Shown: piece after piece, positions 8,584 to 16,103 of the stretch
How positions within the stretch are numbered: position 1 is the first letter of the stretch
Layout: each line of letters starts with the position of its first letter
From: Candidatus Parcubacteria bacterium
Lineage (GTDB): Bacteria > Patescibacteriota > Minisyncoccia > JAHIHE01 > JAGLIN01
Length of the DNA stretch: 39,060 bases
Direction of reading: 5' to 3'
Assembly: GCA_023132875.1 (NCBI GenBank)
Contig: JAGLXN010000009.1
Span: 1 to 39,060 of the forward strand
Notes under the pieces: generated by a model
The model's input: the letters and a program-made list of their open reading frames with translations, nothing else
Databases searched by the model: none
Told to the model about the DNA's origin: nothing
Translations under genes and position numbers: made by a program

Positions 8584-8733
8584 TTACCGTTCTTCTTTCT
8601 CTTTTTTCTTCCTTCTTTCCTCTCTTATCTCTTCAATCATCATCTTTATAGCTTTAATGGGCAGCCAGATTGGCATAAATATATTCAACACTACTTCGAA
8701 AAACCCTTCTCCTTCTTTTTTTAGTCTAAGCAT
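8584..8733 (-). CDS. 49-aa small protein downstream of the Clp gene
   Basis: A 50-codon minus-strand frame (ATG at 8731-8733, TAA at 8584-8586). It encodes MLRLKKEGEGFFEVVLNIF at the N-terminus, then a short hydrophobic stretch MPIWLPIKAIKMM (about residues 20-32), then a highly charged helix rich in Glu, Arg and Lys to the end. The composition (an amphipathic or membrane-associating helix plus a charged tail) is protein-like, whereas the plus-strand frame over the same DNA is only a Phe/Ser-rich shadow. It is on the same strand as the Clp gene, about 90 nt downstream of its stop, and may be part of that operon. Function unknown. Confidence 0.65.
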   Translation of the reverse strand: MLRLKKEGEGFFEVVLNIFMPIWLPIKAIKMMIEEIREERRKKKEKEER

Positions 8734-8736
8734 AAA

Positions 8737-8820
8737 TTTAGTATTTAGTATTTAGTATTTAGTATTTAGTATAAAGTATATAATTAAATACTGAATACTG
8801 CATACTAAATACCACATACT
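8737..8820. repeat. heptamer tandem repeat (TTTAGTA x5) with inverted relatives
   Basis: Five perfect TTTAGTA copies (8737-8771) are followed by degenerate copies of the reverse-complement unit (ATACTGAATACTGCATACTA). The region fills the gap between the Clp stop codon and the 49-aa gene. Similar ATACT-type words recur between the Clp and 120-aa genes (11654-11688). Confidence 0.85.
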
Positions 8821-8824
8821 ATAA

Positions 8825-11653
8825 TTATATATCACTTCCCTTAATCTCAAGAACATTCCCTCTTTTAATTTCTCCTTTCAAAAACTTAGTAGCGATAAGA
8901 TTTTCCACACGTTCCTGAATCGTTCTTTGTAAAAATCTTGCGCCATACTCAGGACTATACCCAAGTTTAGCAATCTTTTTCAGAGCTTCATTAGAAATCT
9001 TGATTTGAATTCCCTGAGCTTTGTCCATTCTTTTTGCCAGATTGCCAATCTGAAGCTTGGCAATAGCCATAATGTCTCTTTCGGAAAGAGATCTGAAAAC
9101 AATTTTAGCCGTGAAACGGTTGAGAAATTCCGGAGCAAAGCTTTTTAGAAGGTAAGGTTCCAGCATTTGAAATATCCTTTCATTATTTTCTTTCTCGTTA
9201 ATCACTATTTTCCTTATTACCTTGGAACCGGCGTTTGAAGTAGCGATCATTATCGTGTTCGTAAAATCAACAGTCCTCCCCAGATTATCAGTAAGCCGCC
9301 CATCATCAAAGACTTGCAAGAATAAGTTTAGCACATTTTTATTCGCTTTTTCAAGTTCGTCAAGGAGAATTAAAGAAAATGGCTTTCTCTTCACGGCCTC
9401 AGTCAGAATTCCGCCTGAAGTTGATTCGGATAAATCAGAAGAAGAGCCGATTAATTTTTCAACACTGCCAACTGTCTGGTACTCACTCATATCGATTCTT
9501 ATCATGGCATCCTCGTCTCCGTAATAAGCTTCCGCCAGAGCTTTTGCCAGCTCGGTTTTCCCAACTCCAGTCGGACCTAAAAATAAAAACGTTCCAATAG
9601 GCCTGGATTCGTGTTTCATTCCAACTCTTACTCTTCTTATAGCAGAAGCAATGGCTTTCACTGCCTCATGCTGGCCTATAACCCTGCCATGCATTCTTTC
9701 TTCCAAATTTAAAAGTTTTTCAGCTTCACTAGCATTTACATCCATAAGAGGTATTCCTGTTTTTTCCGTAATAACTTCCATTATATCTTTATCTCTTAAA
9801 ACCGACCCGGACCCTTTTCTTCTCACTTCCACTGCCGTTTCGCTCAAAAGATCTATCGCTTTTCCCGGCAGTATCCTGTTAGTTATATATTTTTTGGAAA
9901 GTTCAACGGTTTTTTTGATCGCCTTGTAAGTCATTACGATTCCTTCTCTGGCTTCTATAATTTTTGCTTGCACAGCAAGAATTTCCATTGTTTTTTCTTC
10001 GTCCAACTCTTCCACTTTTATCAAGTCAAAACTATTCGCGAAGTCGGACCTTGGCTCAATATATCTGTGATAGTTTCTATAATCAGTTGTGCCAATTACC
10101 TGGAATAAGCCTTGAGAGAGAATGGGAGACAAAATTTTTGAAGCGTCAAATCCCTCTCCGCTTCCTGCTGCCGCCATATTATGTATCTCGGGAATAAACA
10201 AAATTATATTGCCGCTCTTCCCCATATCCGCGATCATTTGCCTAATTCGCAATTCCAAATCCCCGCCCGCCCTTGCTCCGGCAACGAGAGCGCCGACATC
10301 AAGAACAACCAATCGCTTGTCTTGTAATGTCGGCAAAACCTGGTCTTTTACCATCCTGTTAGCAAGCTCTTTCACGATAGTTTTTCTTCCGCTTCCCTCC
10401 TCTCCGATTAAAAGAGCATTGTTCTTGCTGGTCCTCTCAAGTATTCTCATTAGATTATCAAGCTCCGTTTTTCTATCAACAATATATCCAGTCAATCCAG
10501 ATCTTGCGTGATCCGTCAGGTCATAACTAAACCTGTCCAATTCCGGAGTAACTCTCGCGGTCCAGGCTTTGTTCATCACGGAATGCTGAATTTTTCTCGG
10601 TTTATTAAGCCTTATTCTCGCCTGTGACCAGCTCTTAACCCACAATACAGTATTCCTCGCGTCTTCTATTTCAATATTTATATCTTTGAAATATTTATCA
10701 AGACATTCATCACTAACTAAAGCCAAAAACAGGCTTTCTGCCTCAACCTTGCTAAATCCGGCAACAACAGTTTCATAAAATGCCCTTACAATTATTTTTT
10801 CTATTTCAGGACTAAGAATTGTGCCGTTTAAAATCCCATCTTGATTATAATAATCATTTTTTGGCAAGCCCTTTATAAAAACACTCATATCTTTAATAAA
10901 CTTTTTTGAATCAATTTCAAGCCTTTTAAGCAAAATGCTTGTTCGATGATTTTGCGCGATAACTTTTGCCAAATGAAATGGTGACGGAGCTTGTTTGAGG
11001 CTATGCGCAAGATCAAGGGTCTTGTTCAAAATATCTTTAGCCAAAGGAGAAGTATATTTACTGATATTAACCGGATTTTTAGACTCTTTTGTTTTTTTGT
11101 TATAAAAAATCTTAAATTCTTTAGATTTTGGATTAATTTCTTTTTTGGACACATATTTTATTTTGTTGTAATAGTAAAAGTACATCATTCCTAAAATAGC
11201 TGTCCAGAACATCAAAGGACCTATTCCTCTTTTTTCTATCAAAACAAAAAAAGCGCTTATAAAATGAGTTATAGATTTATACATTACTACAAAAAAATTC
11301 ACCATAAGAGCTTCCGTTTCCGCCTCTTTAATGTCTTTTGTCAATGAGCTAAAAAAATCAGGATTATTGATAATAACAAAATAAATACCGTATAAAAATG
11401 TAACAACAACCAGAAAATATACAAAAGCGCGAATAAGCTTTGGGATTAACTGCAAAAATGAACGCAAAAGCGGAGAAAAACCGGAAAGTTTTTCATCCCA
11501 ATAATAAATCCCGCTATTGCCAACATGCAAAAAAACACCCATACCCTGACAGGTTTTACATTCAACTCCGTTCTCAGTAACTTTATTTCCCTTGCACTCT
11601 GAACACACCACAACTTCAACCGGAATTTTCTTTTCTTTTTTTTGTTTTTTCAT
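8825..11653 (-). CDS. membrane-anchored Clp/Hsp100 ATPase with N-terminal zinc ribbon and degenerate D1
   Basis: 942 aa. Order of parts: a zinc-ribbon knuckle (CSEC at 17-20, CKTC at 32-35); three hydrophobic helices (about 75-95, 115-138, 143-161); a helical region resembling a Clp N-domain (about 195-370); AAA1 from about 380 with Walker A GEEGSGRKT (about 416); AAA2 with Walker A GPTGVGKTE (about 692), Walker B LILLDELEKA, PEFLNRF and sensor-2 GYSPEYGARFL. AAA1 is degenerate: Walker B reads ILFIPEIH, with Pro (CCC codon) for the catalytic Asp, and the usual ERRF arginine-finger site reads ANSFD. No ClpB-type coiled-coil M domain and no (L/I/V)GF ClpP-binding tripeptide after TSNAGSKVIRK can be seen. 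It therefore looks like a membrane-tethered unfoldase or disaggregase powered by D2, not a ClpCP subunit. It follows a 120-aa membrane protein gene by 35 nt. Confidence 0.92.
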   Translation of the reverse strand: MKKQKKEKKIPVEVVVCSECKGNKVTENGVECKTCQGMGVFLHVGNSGIYYWDEKLSGFSPLLRSFLQLIPKLIRAFVYFLVVVTFLYGIYFVIINNPDFFSSLTKDIKEAETEALMVNFFVVMYKSITHFISAFFVLIEKRGIGPLMFWTAILGMMYFYYYNKIKYVSKKEINPKSKEFKIFYNKKTKESKNPVNISKYTSPLAKDILNKTLDLAHSLKQAPSPFHLAKVIAQNHRTSILLKRLEIDSKKFIKDMSVFIKGLPKNDYYNQDGILNGTILSPEIEKIIVRAFYETVVAGFSKVEAESLFLALVSDECLDKYFKDINIEIEDARNTVLWVKSWSQARIRLNKPRKIQHSVMNKAWTARVTPELDRFSYDLTDHARSGLTGYIVDRKTELDNLMRILERTSKNNALLIGEEGSGRKTIVKELANRMVKDQVLPTLQDKRLVVLDVGALVAGARAGGDLELRIRQMIADMGKSGNIILFIPEIHNMAAAGSGEGFDASKILSPILSQGLFQVIGTTDYRNYHRYIEPRSDFANSFDLIKVEELDEEKTMEILAVQAKIIEAREGIVMTYKAIKKTVELSKKYITNRILPGKAIDLLSETAVEVRRKGSGSVLRDKDIMEVITEKTGIPLMDVNASEAEKLLNLEERMHGRVIGQHEAVKAIASAIRRVRVGMKHESRPIGTFLFLGPTGVGKTELAKALAEAYYGDEDAMIRIDMSEYQTVGSVEKLIGSSSDLSESTSGGILTEAVKRKPFSLILLDELEKANKNVLNLFLQVFDDGRLTDNLGRTVDFTNTIMIATSNAGSKVIRKIVINEKENNERIFQMLEPYLLKSFAPEFLNRFTAKIVFRSLSERDIMAIAKLQIGNLAKRMDKAQGIQIKISNEALKKIAKLGYSPEYGARFLQRTIQERVENLIATKFLKGEIKRGNVLEIKGSDI

Positions 11654-11688
11654 AATTATACTGAATACTATATATTACATACTCAATA

Positions 11689-12051
11689 CTAGAATACTTC
11701 AATCAAATTCAAAAAGACCATCAGAAAAGCAAGAGGCGGTAAAATAATCCAGATTAAATACATAGCTACAACCACGGCAATAGAAACTGCCATAATAATA
11801 AAACCGATCAAAACACGGCCCAATCTGAAAATAGGACCTATAACTCTTCCCATATACGAATAATCGCCAAAAATCGGCTGGAACATCAGCTTCAGATTTA
11901 TCAGAACGCCCATATCCCTTTCAATTCCTCTTATAAAAGAAATTTCTTTATTCCAAAAAGCCTTGGAGCTTGTTATGTACCAAAAAGAGAAGAAATCTAT
12001 TATTCCTTTTATAAAATTCACCGGTAAATTGGTAAAATATTCCGCTATCAT
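11689..12051 (-). CDS. 120-aa membrane protein upstream of the Clp ATPase
   Basis: Unrecognised protein. The first half (FWYITSSKAFWNKEISFIRGIERDM region) is amphipathic and aromatic-rich; residues about 63-75 and 78-118 are strongly hydrophobic, giving two to three transmembrane helices that end at the C-terminus. It is the first gene after an extended -10 promoter and stands 35 nt upstream of the membrane-anchored Clp ATPase on the same strand, so the two are very likely co-transcribed and may form a membrane complex. That link is inferred from position only. Confidence 0.75.
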   Translation of the reverse strand: MIAEYFTNLPVNFIKGIIDFFSFWYITSSKAFWNKEISFIRGIERDMGVLINLKLMFQPIFGDYSYMGRVIGPIFRLGRVLIGFIIMAVSIAVVVAMYLIWIILPPLAFLMVFLNLIEVF

Positions 12052-12083
12052 TTGGTTAATTTACTAATTGTTTAGCTGGCTGT

Positions 12084-12092
12084 ATTATAACA
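12084..12092 (-). promoter_or_regulatory. extended -10 promoter of the 120-aa/Clp operon
   Basis: On the minus strand this reads TGTTATAAT, a consensus extended -10 element, 33 nt upstream of the 12051 start codon. The -35 region is only T-rich. It is back to back with the elp3 promoter. Confidence 0.65.
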
Positions 12093-12126
12093 TATTTTAG
12101 ATATTTAAAAAAACAATCTAATTTTC

Positions 12127-12155
12127 TTGATAAAATACACTTCTGCCATTATACT
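12127..12155 (+). promoter_or_regulatory. sigma-70-type promoter of elp3
   Basis: TTGATA (12127-12132), 17-nt spacer, TATACT (12150-12155), followed about 37 nt later by the elp3 ATG. The downstream leader holds ATATTCAAA-type repeats and no SD. Confidence 0.75.
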
Positions 12156-12191
12156 TACTTTATCAATATTCAAAATTCAATATTCAAATTT

Positions 12192-13961
12192 ATGATCAAT
12201 CAATATATCATAAACAAACTCATCAAAAAATCCTCCGTAAAACAAAGGCTGTCTTCGGAATATCTTTTACGGCTTAAAAGAAAAGCTTCAAAGAAATTTG
12301 GCTTGCCGAATCCGACAAATATTGAAATTTTAGAAACTTGTCGCCAAATGGTAAAAAGTAAGAAAATTAAGCCAAATAAAGAAATTGAAAATCTTCTTGT
12401 CACTAAAAATATCAGAACTCTTTCCGGGGTGGCGGTCGTGGCCGTTTTGACAAAACCATATCACTGTCCAGGAACTTGCGTTTATTGCCCAACAGAAAAA
12501 AATATGCCGAAGAGTTATTTATCAAACGAACCGGCAGTAATGAGGGCAATTTTGACTGATTTTCATCCTTATAAACAAGTAACGGCAAGATTAAAATCAC
12601 TGGAAGCGACTGGGCATAAAACAGACAAAATTGAACTCATTGTTATGGGTGGGACTTTTTCATATCTGCCAAAGCAGTATCAGACTTGGTTTATAAAAGA
12701 ATGTTTTAGGGCATGCAATAATCGTTGGTTCTATAGTCCCGATAGGGCTGTGGAACCTAAATGCAAATTGCACAGAGGTTCCACAGCTATAAATAGACTA
12801 TGGAACCAACGCTTGTCTCAACTCCAAAAAGCAAACGAGAAATCAAAACACAGAATTGTCGGGCTTACTCTTGAAACTCGTCCCGATTATATAAATAAAA
12901 AGGAAATTATCAGAATGAAAAAATTAGGCGCGACGCGGGTTGAACTCGGCGTCCAAAGTATTTATGACGATGTTTTGAAGTTAAACAAACGCGGACATAC
13001 TGTCGCTATAACGATCAAAGCGACAAAATTATTAAAAGAAGCCGGGTTTAAAATAAATTATCATATGATGCCAAATCTTCCCGGATCAAATTATAAAAGA
13101 GATTTAGAAATGTTCAAAGAATTATTTTCTAACCCCGGATTCCAGCCGGATATGCTTAAAATTTATCCATGCGTTGTGGTAAAAAATGCTTCAATTTATA
13201 AATGGTTAAAAACTGGAAAATACAAGCCTTATTCTGATAAAAAACTTATAGAGCTGCTTGCTGAGATAAAAAAAATAATTCCCTATTATGTCCGCATCAC
13301 GCGCCTTATCCGCGATATTCCATCAACAAGCATTATTGCCGGAAATAAAGTTTCTAACTTACGGCAAGTTTTAAAGAAAAAATCAGAAGAAGAAGGCTGG
13401 CAGTGTAAATGCATCAGATGCAGGGAGGTGAGAAATAAGACAACCCTCACCCTACCCCTCTCCCAAAGGGAGAGGGGGTTAAAATTATTCCGTCAAGACT
13501 ATGACGCTTCAAATGGCAAAGAAATATTTTTAAGCTTTGAAGATAAAGAAAGAAAAAATATTTATTCGCTGTTGAGATTAAGGATAAATTCACAAAATTA
13601 TTCCACTACTGTTATTGCGAGGAGTGAAGCAATGCGGCAATCCCAGAATTTAACTCGACTTAACAAACAGGCTCCACACAGAGTATGGAGCCAACATTTA
13701 ATTACCCCCGTTCTCAAAAATGCCGCTATTATCCGCGAAGTGCATACTTACGGACGAATGGTGCCAATAAAATCTAAAAATAAAAAATCGCCTCAGCATA
13801 CGGGACTTGGAAAAAAATTAATCGCCGAAGCGGAAAAAATTACCGCAGAAGAATTCGGCATAAAAAAAATCGCCGTCATTAGCGGTGTTGGCGTGCGGAA
13901 TTATTATCGAAAATTAGGATACAGGCTTGAAAATGAATATATGGTGAAAAAGCTGAAATAA
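12192..13961 (+). CDS. elp3: Elp3-type tRNA U34 radical SAM/acetyltransferase with four in-frame repeat insertions
   Basis: 589 aa. Elp3 uses radical SAM chemistry and acetyl-CoA to put a carboxymethyl group on C5 of the wobble uridine of tRNA. The radical-SAM cluster motif is YHCPGTCVYCP (about residue 92), followed by HPYKQVTARLKSLEATGH, LIVMGGTFSYLP, VGLTLETRPDYI and RVELGVQSIYDDVL. CKCIRCREV and the GKEIFLSFED block precede the C-terminal GNAT domain (REVHTYGRMVPI, QHTGLGKKLIAEAEKI, ISGVGVRNYYRKLGY). The protein is longer than usual because four stretches without family counterpart (about 178-207, 418-430, 473-485 and 493-503) are translated from dispersed DNA repeats, and the frame stays open through all of them. 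The gene is convergent with a Trm9-like methyltransferase gene. It could be functional with loop insertions, or decaying. Confidence 0.95.
   Translation: MINQYIINKLIKKSSVKQRLSSEYLLRLKRKASKKFGLPNPTNIEILETCRQMVKSKKIKPNKEIENLLVTKNIRTLSGVAVVAVLTKPYHCPGTCVYCPTEKNMPKSYLSNEPAVMRAILTDFHPYKQVTARLKSLEATGHKTDKIELIVMGGTFSYLPKQYQTWFIKECFRACNNRWFYSPDRAVEPKCKLHRGSTAINRLWNQRLSQLQKANEKSKHRIVGLTLETRPDYINKKEIIRMKKLGATRVELGVQSIYDDVLKLNKRGHTVAITIKATKLLKEAGFKINYHMMPNLPGSNYKRDLEMFKELFSNPGFQPDMLKIYPCVVVKNASIYKWLKTGKYKPYSDKKLIELLAEIKKIIPYYVRITRLIRDIPSTSIIAGNKVSNLRQVLKKKSEEEGWQCKCIRCREVRNKTTLTLPLSQRERGLKLFRQDYDASNGKEIFLSFEDKERKNIYSLLRLRINSQNYSTTVIARSEAMRQSQNLTRLNKQAPHRVWSQHLITPVLKNAAIIREVHTYGRMVPIKSKNKKSPQHTGLGKKLIAEAEKITAEEFGIKKIAVISGVGVRNYYRKLGYRLENEYMVKKLK
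12723..12811. repeat. family A inverted repeat inside elp3
   Basis: Two 36-nt arms (12723-12758 and 12776-12811) are imperfect reverse complements, starting GTTGGTTCTATAGTCCC and ending with GAACCAAC. It encodes about 30 residues (WFYSPDRAVEPKCK and following) that interrupt the normal Elp3 sequence. A second copy is intergenic at 25242-25353. Confidence 0.9.
13444..13480. repeat. family D GC-rich hairpin inside elp3
   Basis: A perfect 10-bp stem CCCCTCTCCC / GGGAGAGGGG with a 3-nt loop (13455-13477), preceded by CCTCACCCTA. It is translated in frame as TLPLSQRERG. This word type is widespread as a dispersed repeat in bacteria. Confidence 0.85.
13611..13646. repeat. family C repeat (VIARSEAMRQSQ word) inside elp3
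   Basis: GTTATTGCGAGGAGTGAAGC and the following AATGCGGCAATCCC form short ATTGC/GCAAT stems. The peptide VIARSEAMRQSQ is the translation of a repeat known from many bacterial genomes as a false ORF product, here fused in frame into Elp3 ahead of the GNAT core. Confidence 0.8.
13670..13700. repeat. family B repeat, copy 1, inside elp3
   Basis: GGCTCCA ... TGGAGCC inverted repeat followed by AACATTTA. Copies 2 and 3 lie at 33371-33420 and 36126-36175 with the tail AATATTTA. Translated in frame in elp3 as APHRVWSQHL. Confidence 0.85.
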
Positions 13962-14228
13962 AAAAAATTTAATATATTTTTGTTCTTTACAGAAAAGAAT
14001 AAACGAAAATATATTTTGTTTAATATCAAGATACAGATACCAAATATAAAACCAATAACAAATGTCTAATTTCAAATATTAAATTGGAGATAAAAAAAGA
14101 TTTGTTATTTAAAATTTGATATTGACTTGATATTTGGATTTTGATATTTGATATTATAACCGTTCTATAACATAATTTATTTACAATCTACAACATATAA
14201 ATTTTTATTAACCGCTGTCCTTAACGCT

Positions 14229-14942
14229 TTATCTCTCCATCTCCAAAACCATTTCCTCTCCATTTTCTATTCTTTTTCCCGCTCTGTTAAAAAAATCTAT
14301 TTTTATGTTTTTAAATCCCGCGTCTTTCGCAAGAAATAAAAGCTCTTTTTCGGAAAATTGATGGACATAACGATTAATAGTTTTCCCTTGAGTCGCTTTC
14401 CAGGGAATAACAACGTCCCCGCTTTGTTTTCCCGCAAGCTGGCTTGTAATCTTAAATCTGTCATTTGCCCATTTATTAAAAAGATTCCAAACGGTAATTT
14501 TTACTTTCGCGCTTGGCTTGGAAACTCTTTTAATTTCTTCAAAAAATCTTTTTCGGAGTTTTTCTGAAGGAATGTGATGAAGAACGGCAAAACTTATGAT
14601 AAAATCAAATTTTTCATCTTTAAAAGGAAGATTAGTTGCCTGTCCCACAAAAAAGTTAGCTTTCCCCTCTTCTGCTTCTTTTATATATTTTTTTCTGGCA
14701 ATTTCAATAAGTTTTTCTGATAGATCTATTCCGACATAATAAGCGCCTTTCTTCAAAACAAACGGGAGAATAAGAGCATTACCGCAACCAATATCCAAAA
14801 TTTTATTTTTGGGTTTAATACTAGATATCAAATTTGTTTTTAGTTTGGATGCCCTATTCCTACTCAAATCCCATTCAGTAGCAATCAAGTCATAATCATC
14901 CCTGATTTTTTCTGTGATTTTTTGTGGATTGTTTTTGTTCAT
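14229..14942 (-). CDS. Trm9/ALKBH8-like SAM methyltransferase
   Basis: 237 aa class I methyltransferase. Motif I is KILDIGCGNALILPFV (about residue 47), followed by VGIDLSEKLIEIA, ATNLPFKDEKFDFIISFAVLHHI and KRVSKPSAKVKITVWN, then YVHQFSEKELLFLAKDAGF near the C-terminus. The combination of NxPFxDxxFDxxxxxAVLHH with the late Y(V/Y)HxFxExEL block is that of Trm9/ALKBH8 methyltransferase domains, which methylate 5-carboxymethyluridine at tRNA position 34 to mcm5U. Its gene faces elp3 tail to tail with 267 nt between them; Elp3 would supply the cm5U substrate. The family call is by eye, and other Methyltransf_11 proteins are possible. The intergenic gap holds ATATTTGAT-type degenerate repeats. 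Confidence 0.8.
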   Translation of the reverse strand: MNKNNPQKITEKIRDDYDLIATEWDLSRNRASKLKTNLISSIKPKNKILDIGCGNALILPFVLKKGAYYVGIDLSEKLIEIARKKYIKEAEEGKANFFVGQATNLPFKDEKFDFIISFAVLHHIPSEKLRKRFFEEIKRVSKPSAKVKITVWNLFNKWANDRFKITSQLAGKQSGDVVIPWKATQGKTINRYVHQFSEKELLFLAKDAGFKNIKIDFFNRAGKRIENGEEMVLEMER

Positions 14943-14986
14943 AATGTTTTTAAATCATAAAACATCAAATTATCGTGCTATCCATA

Positions 14987-15015
14987 ACAATTTGACAATT
15001 TAGCAATATAACAAT
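14987..15015. repeat. 9-bp-phased ACAATTTGA repeat
   Basis: Three degenerate copies next to the stop codon of the SpoU gene; preceded by GTGCTATCCATA, close to the GTGCTACGCATG preceding the copy at 4797-4819. Confidence 0.75.
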
Positions 15016-15023
15016 AGAGTTTA

Positions 15024-15491
15024 TTATTTAAATCCTCCAATCCAATAAGCCACCACCCCAAAAGCAACAGAGACATTTAAGGACTCTTTTTGTCCGCACA
15101 TTGGAATTTCAATAATTTTGTCAGATCTATTTAAAACAGATTTTCTAACCCCTTTATTTTCATTGCCAACCACAAGCGCAATAGGAAATTTTGGTTTATA
15201 TTTTGTGTATAAAGTGCTATTTTTTGTTTGCTCAAGTGAAACAATTTGATAGCTCTCTTTTTTAAGTTTTTCGACCAATCTCCATGATTGCTTAACATAT
15301 TCCCATTTAACATAATTTTGAGCGCCAAGGGCCACTTTTGATATTTGTCTCTTATGTTTTTGCGTATCAGGTATTCCGGTGATACCGCATAAATAAACTT
15401 TATCAATCCCAGCTCCATCCGCCGTTCTGAAAACAGAGCCTACGTTATGCAAGCTCCGAAGCGAATCACAAATTACAACAAATTTATTCAT
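15024..15491 (-). CDS. SpoU/TrmH-family RNA 2'-O-methyltransferase
   Basis: 155 aa, a minimal SPOUT domain. The three family motifs are present: SLHNVGSVFRTADGAGI (motif 1, about residues 14-30), FPIALVVGNENKGV (motif 2, about 103-116) and IEIPMCGQKESLNVSVAFGVVAY (motif 3). These form the trefoil knot that binds SAM and methylates ribose 2'-OH in tRNA or rRNA. There is no extra RNA-binding domain, so the RNA target cannot be told. The gene is on the same strand as the Trm9-like gene, 81 nt upstream of it. Confidence 0.92.
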   Translation of the reverse strand: MNKFVVICDSLRSLHNVGSVFRTADGAGIDKVYLCGITGIPDTQKHKRQISKVALGAQNYVKWEYVKQSWRLVEKLKKESYQIVSLEQTKNSTLYTKYKPKFPIALVVGNENKGVRKSVLNRSDKIIEIPMCGQKESLNVSVAFGVVAYWIGGFK

Positions 15492-15541
15492 TTATTTTCT
15501 ATATAAATTACAGGTTATAAGTTATGCGTTATGGGTTGAGC

Positions 15542-15871
15542 TTACATCCCCATCATCTTTCTTGCCAAATCTTCATATTCTTTTCTTTGCTCTGGAGTCA
15601 TTTTCCTCATTATTCCCATCATTTCTCCAGCACTTGGATTTTCCTTTCCCCCCATTAATTTTTTCATTTTTTCTTCTATTTCTTTTTGTTCATCTACACT
15701 CATTTTTTGCATATTCTCCATGACTTTTTTCGCTTGTTCTCTCTGTGCTTCAGGCATTTTCTCAAGCTCTTTTTTCATGGCTTTGTCCATAATCTTCTTG
15801 CCAACTTTAGTTTTAGCGACTTTCATCGCGCCTTTGGCTACAACTTTTTTAAATGAATCTTTAATTCCCAT
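15542..15871 (-). CDS. small Lys/Glu/Met-rich helical protein
   Basis: 109 aa, almost wholly predicted helix and very rich in Lys, Glu and Met. The N-terminus is basic (KKVVAKGAMKVAKTKVGKKI). Two similar units appear later: KKVMENMQKMSVDEQKEIEE and GIMRKMTPEQRKEYEDLAR, each with an (N/R)MQKM(S/T)xxQ core, suggesting an internal duplication. There is no signal peptide or transmembrane segment. Not recognised; it could bind nucleic acid or a partner protein through coiled coils, but this is a guess from composition. Confidence 0.7.
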   Translation of the reverse strand: MGIKDSFKKVVAKGAMKVAKTKVGKKIMDKAMKKELEKMPEAQREQAKKVMENMQKMSVDEQKEIEEKMKKLMGGKENPSAGEMMGIMRKMTPEQRKEYEDLARKMMGM

Positions 15872-15901
15872 TGTTTTAAGTTAATTTATTAAAATTAATC
15901 G

Positions 15902-16102
15902 TCATCCTAAACTTGTTTCAGGATCTTTGTTGTTTTAGGTCTAAGCTTGCGCTATTAAATGCTATATTTTCATATATAGCGTAAATACAATTATTTTTTC
16001 ATTTATACAACTAATGATTTTAAATTTAATCAAAACTTTAGAGATTTATGGTATTGACTGAATATAATTGAAGATAGATTCTGAAATAAATTCAGAATGA
16101 CA
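15902..16102. repeat. family G repeat pair (GTCATCCT ... AGAATGACA)
   Basis: The left unit 15902-15927 (GTCATCCTAAACTTGTTTCA then GGATCT) and the right unit 16076-16102 are related by inversion and enclose about 150 nt of A/T-rich DNA. The right unit is repeated without a mismatch at 24395-24421. Confidence 0.8.
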
Positions 16103-16103
16103 A

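Noticed and set aside
8558-8755. 65-aa plus-strand open frame
   Set aside because: It overlaps the palindrome at its start and is the antisense shadow (Phe/Ser-rich) of the better 49-aa minus-strand gene.
8737-8820. CRISPR-like array
   Set aside because: The units are 7 nt, directly adjoining, with no unique spacers and no cas gene nearby.
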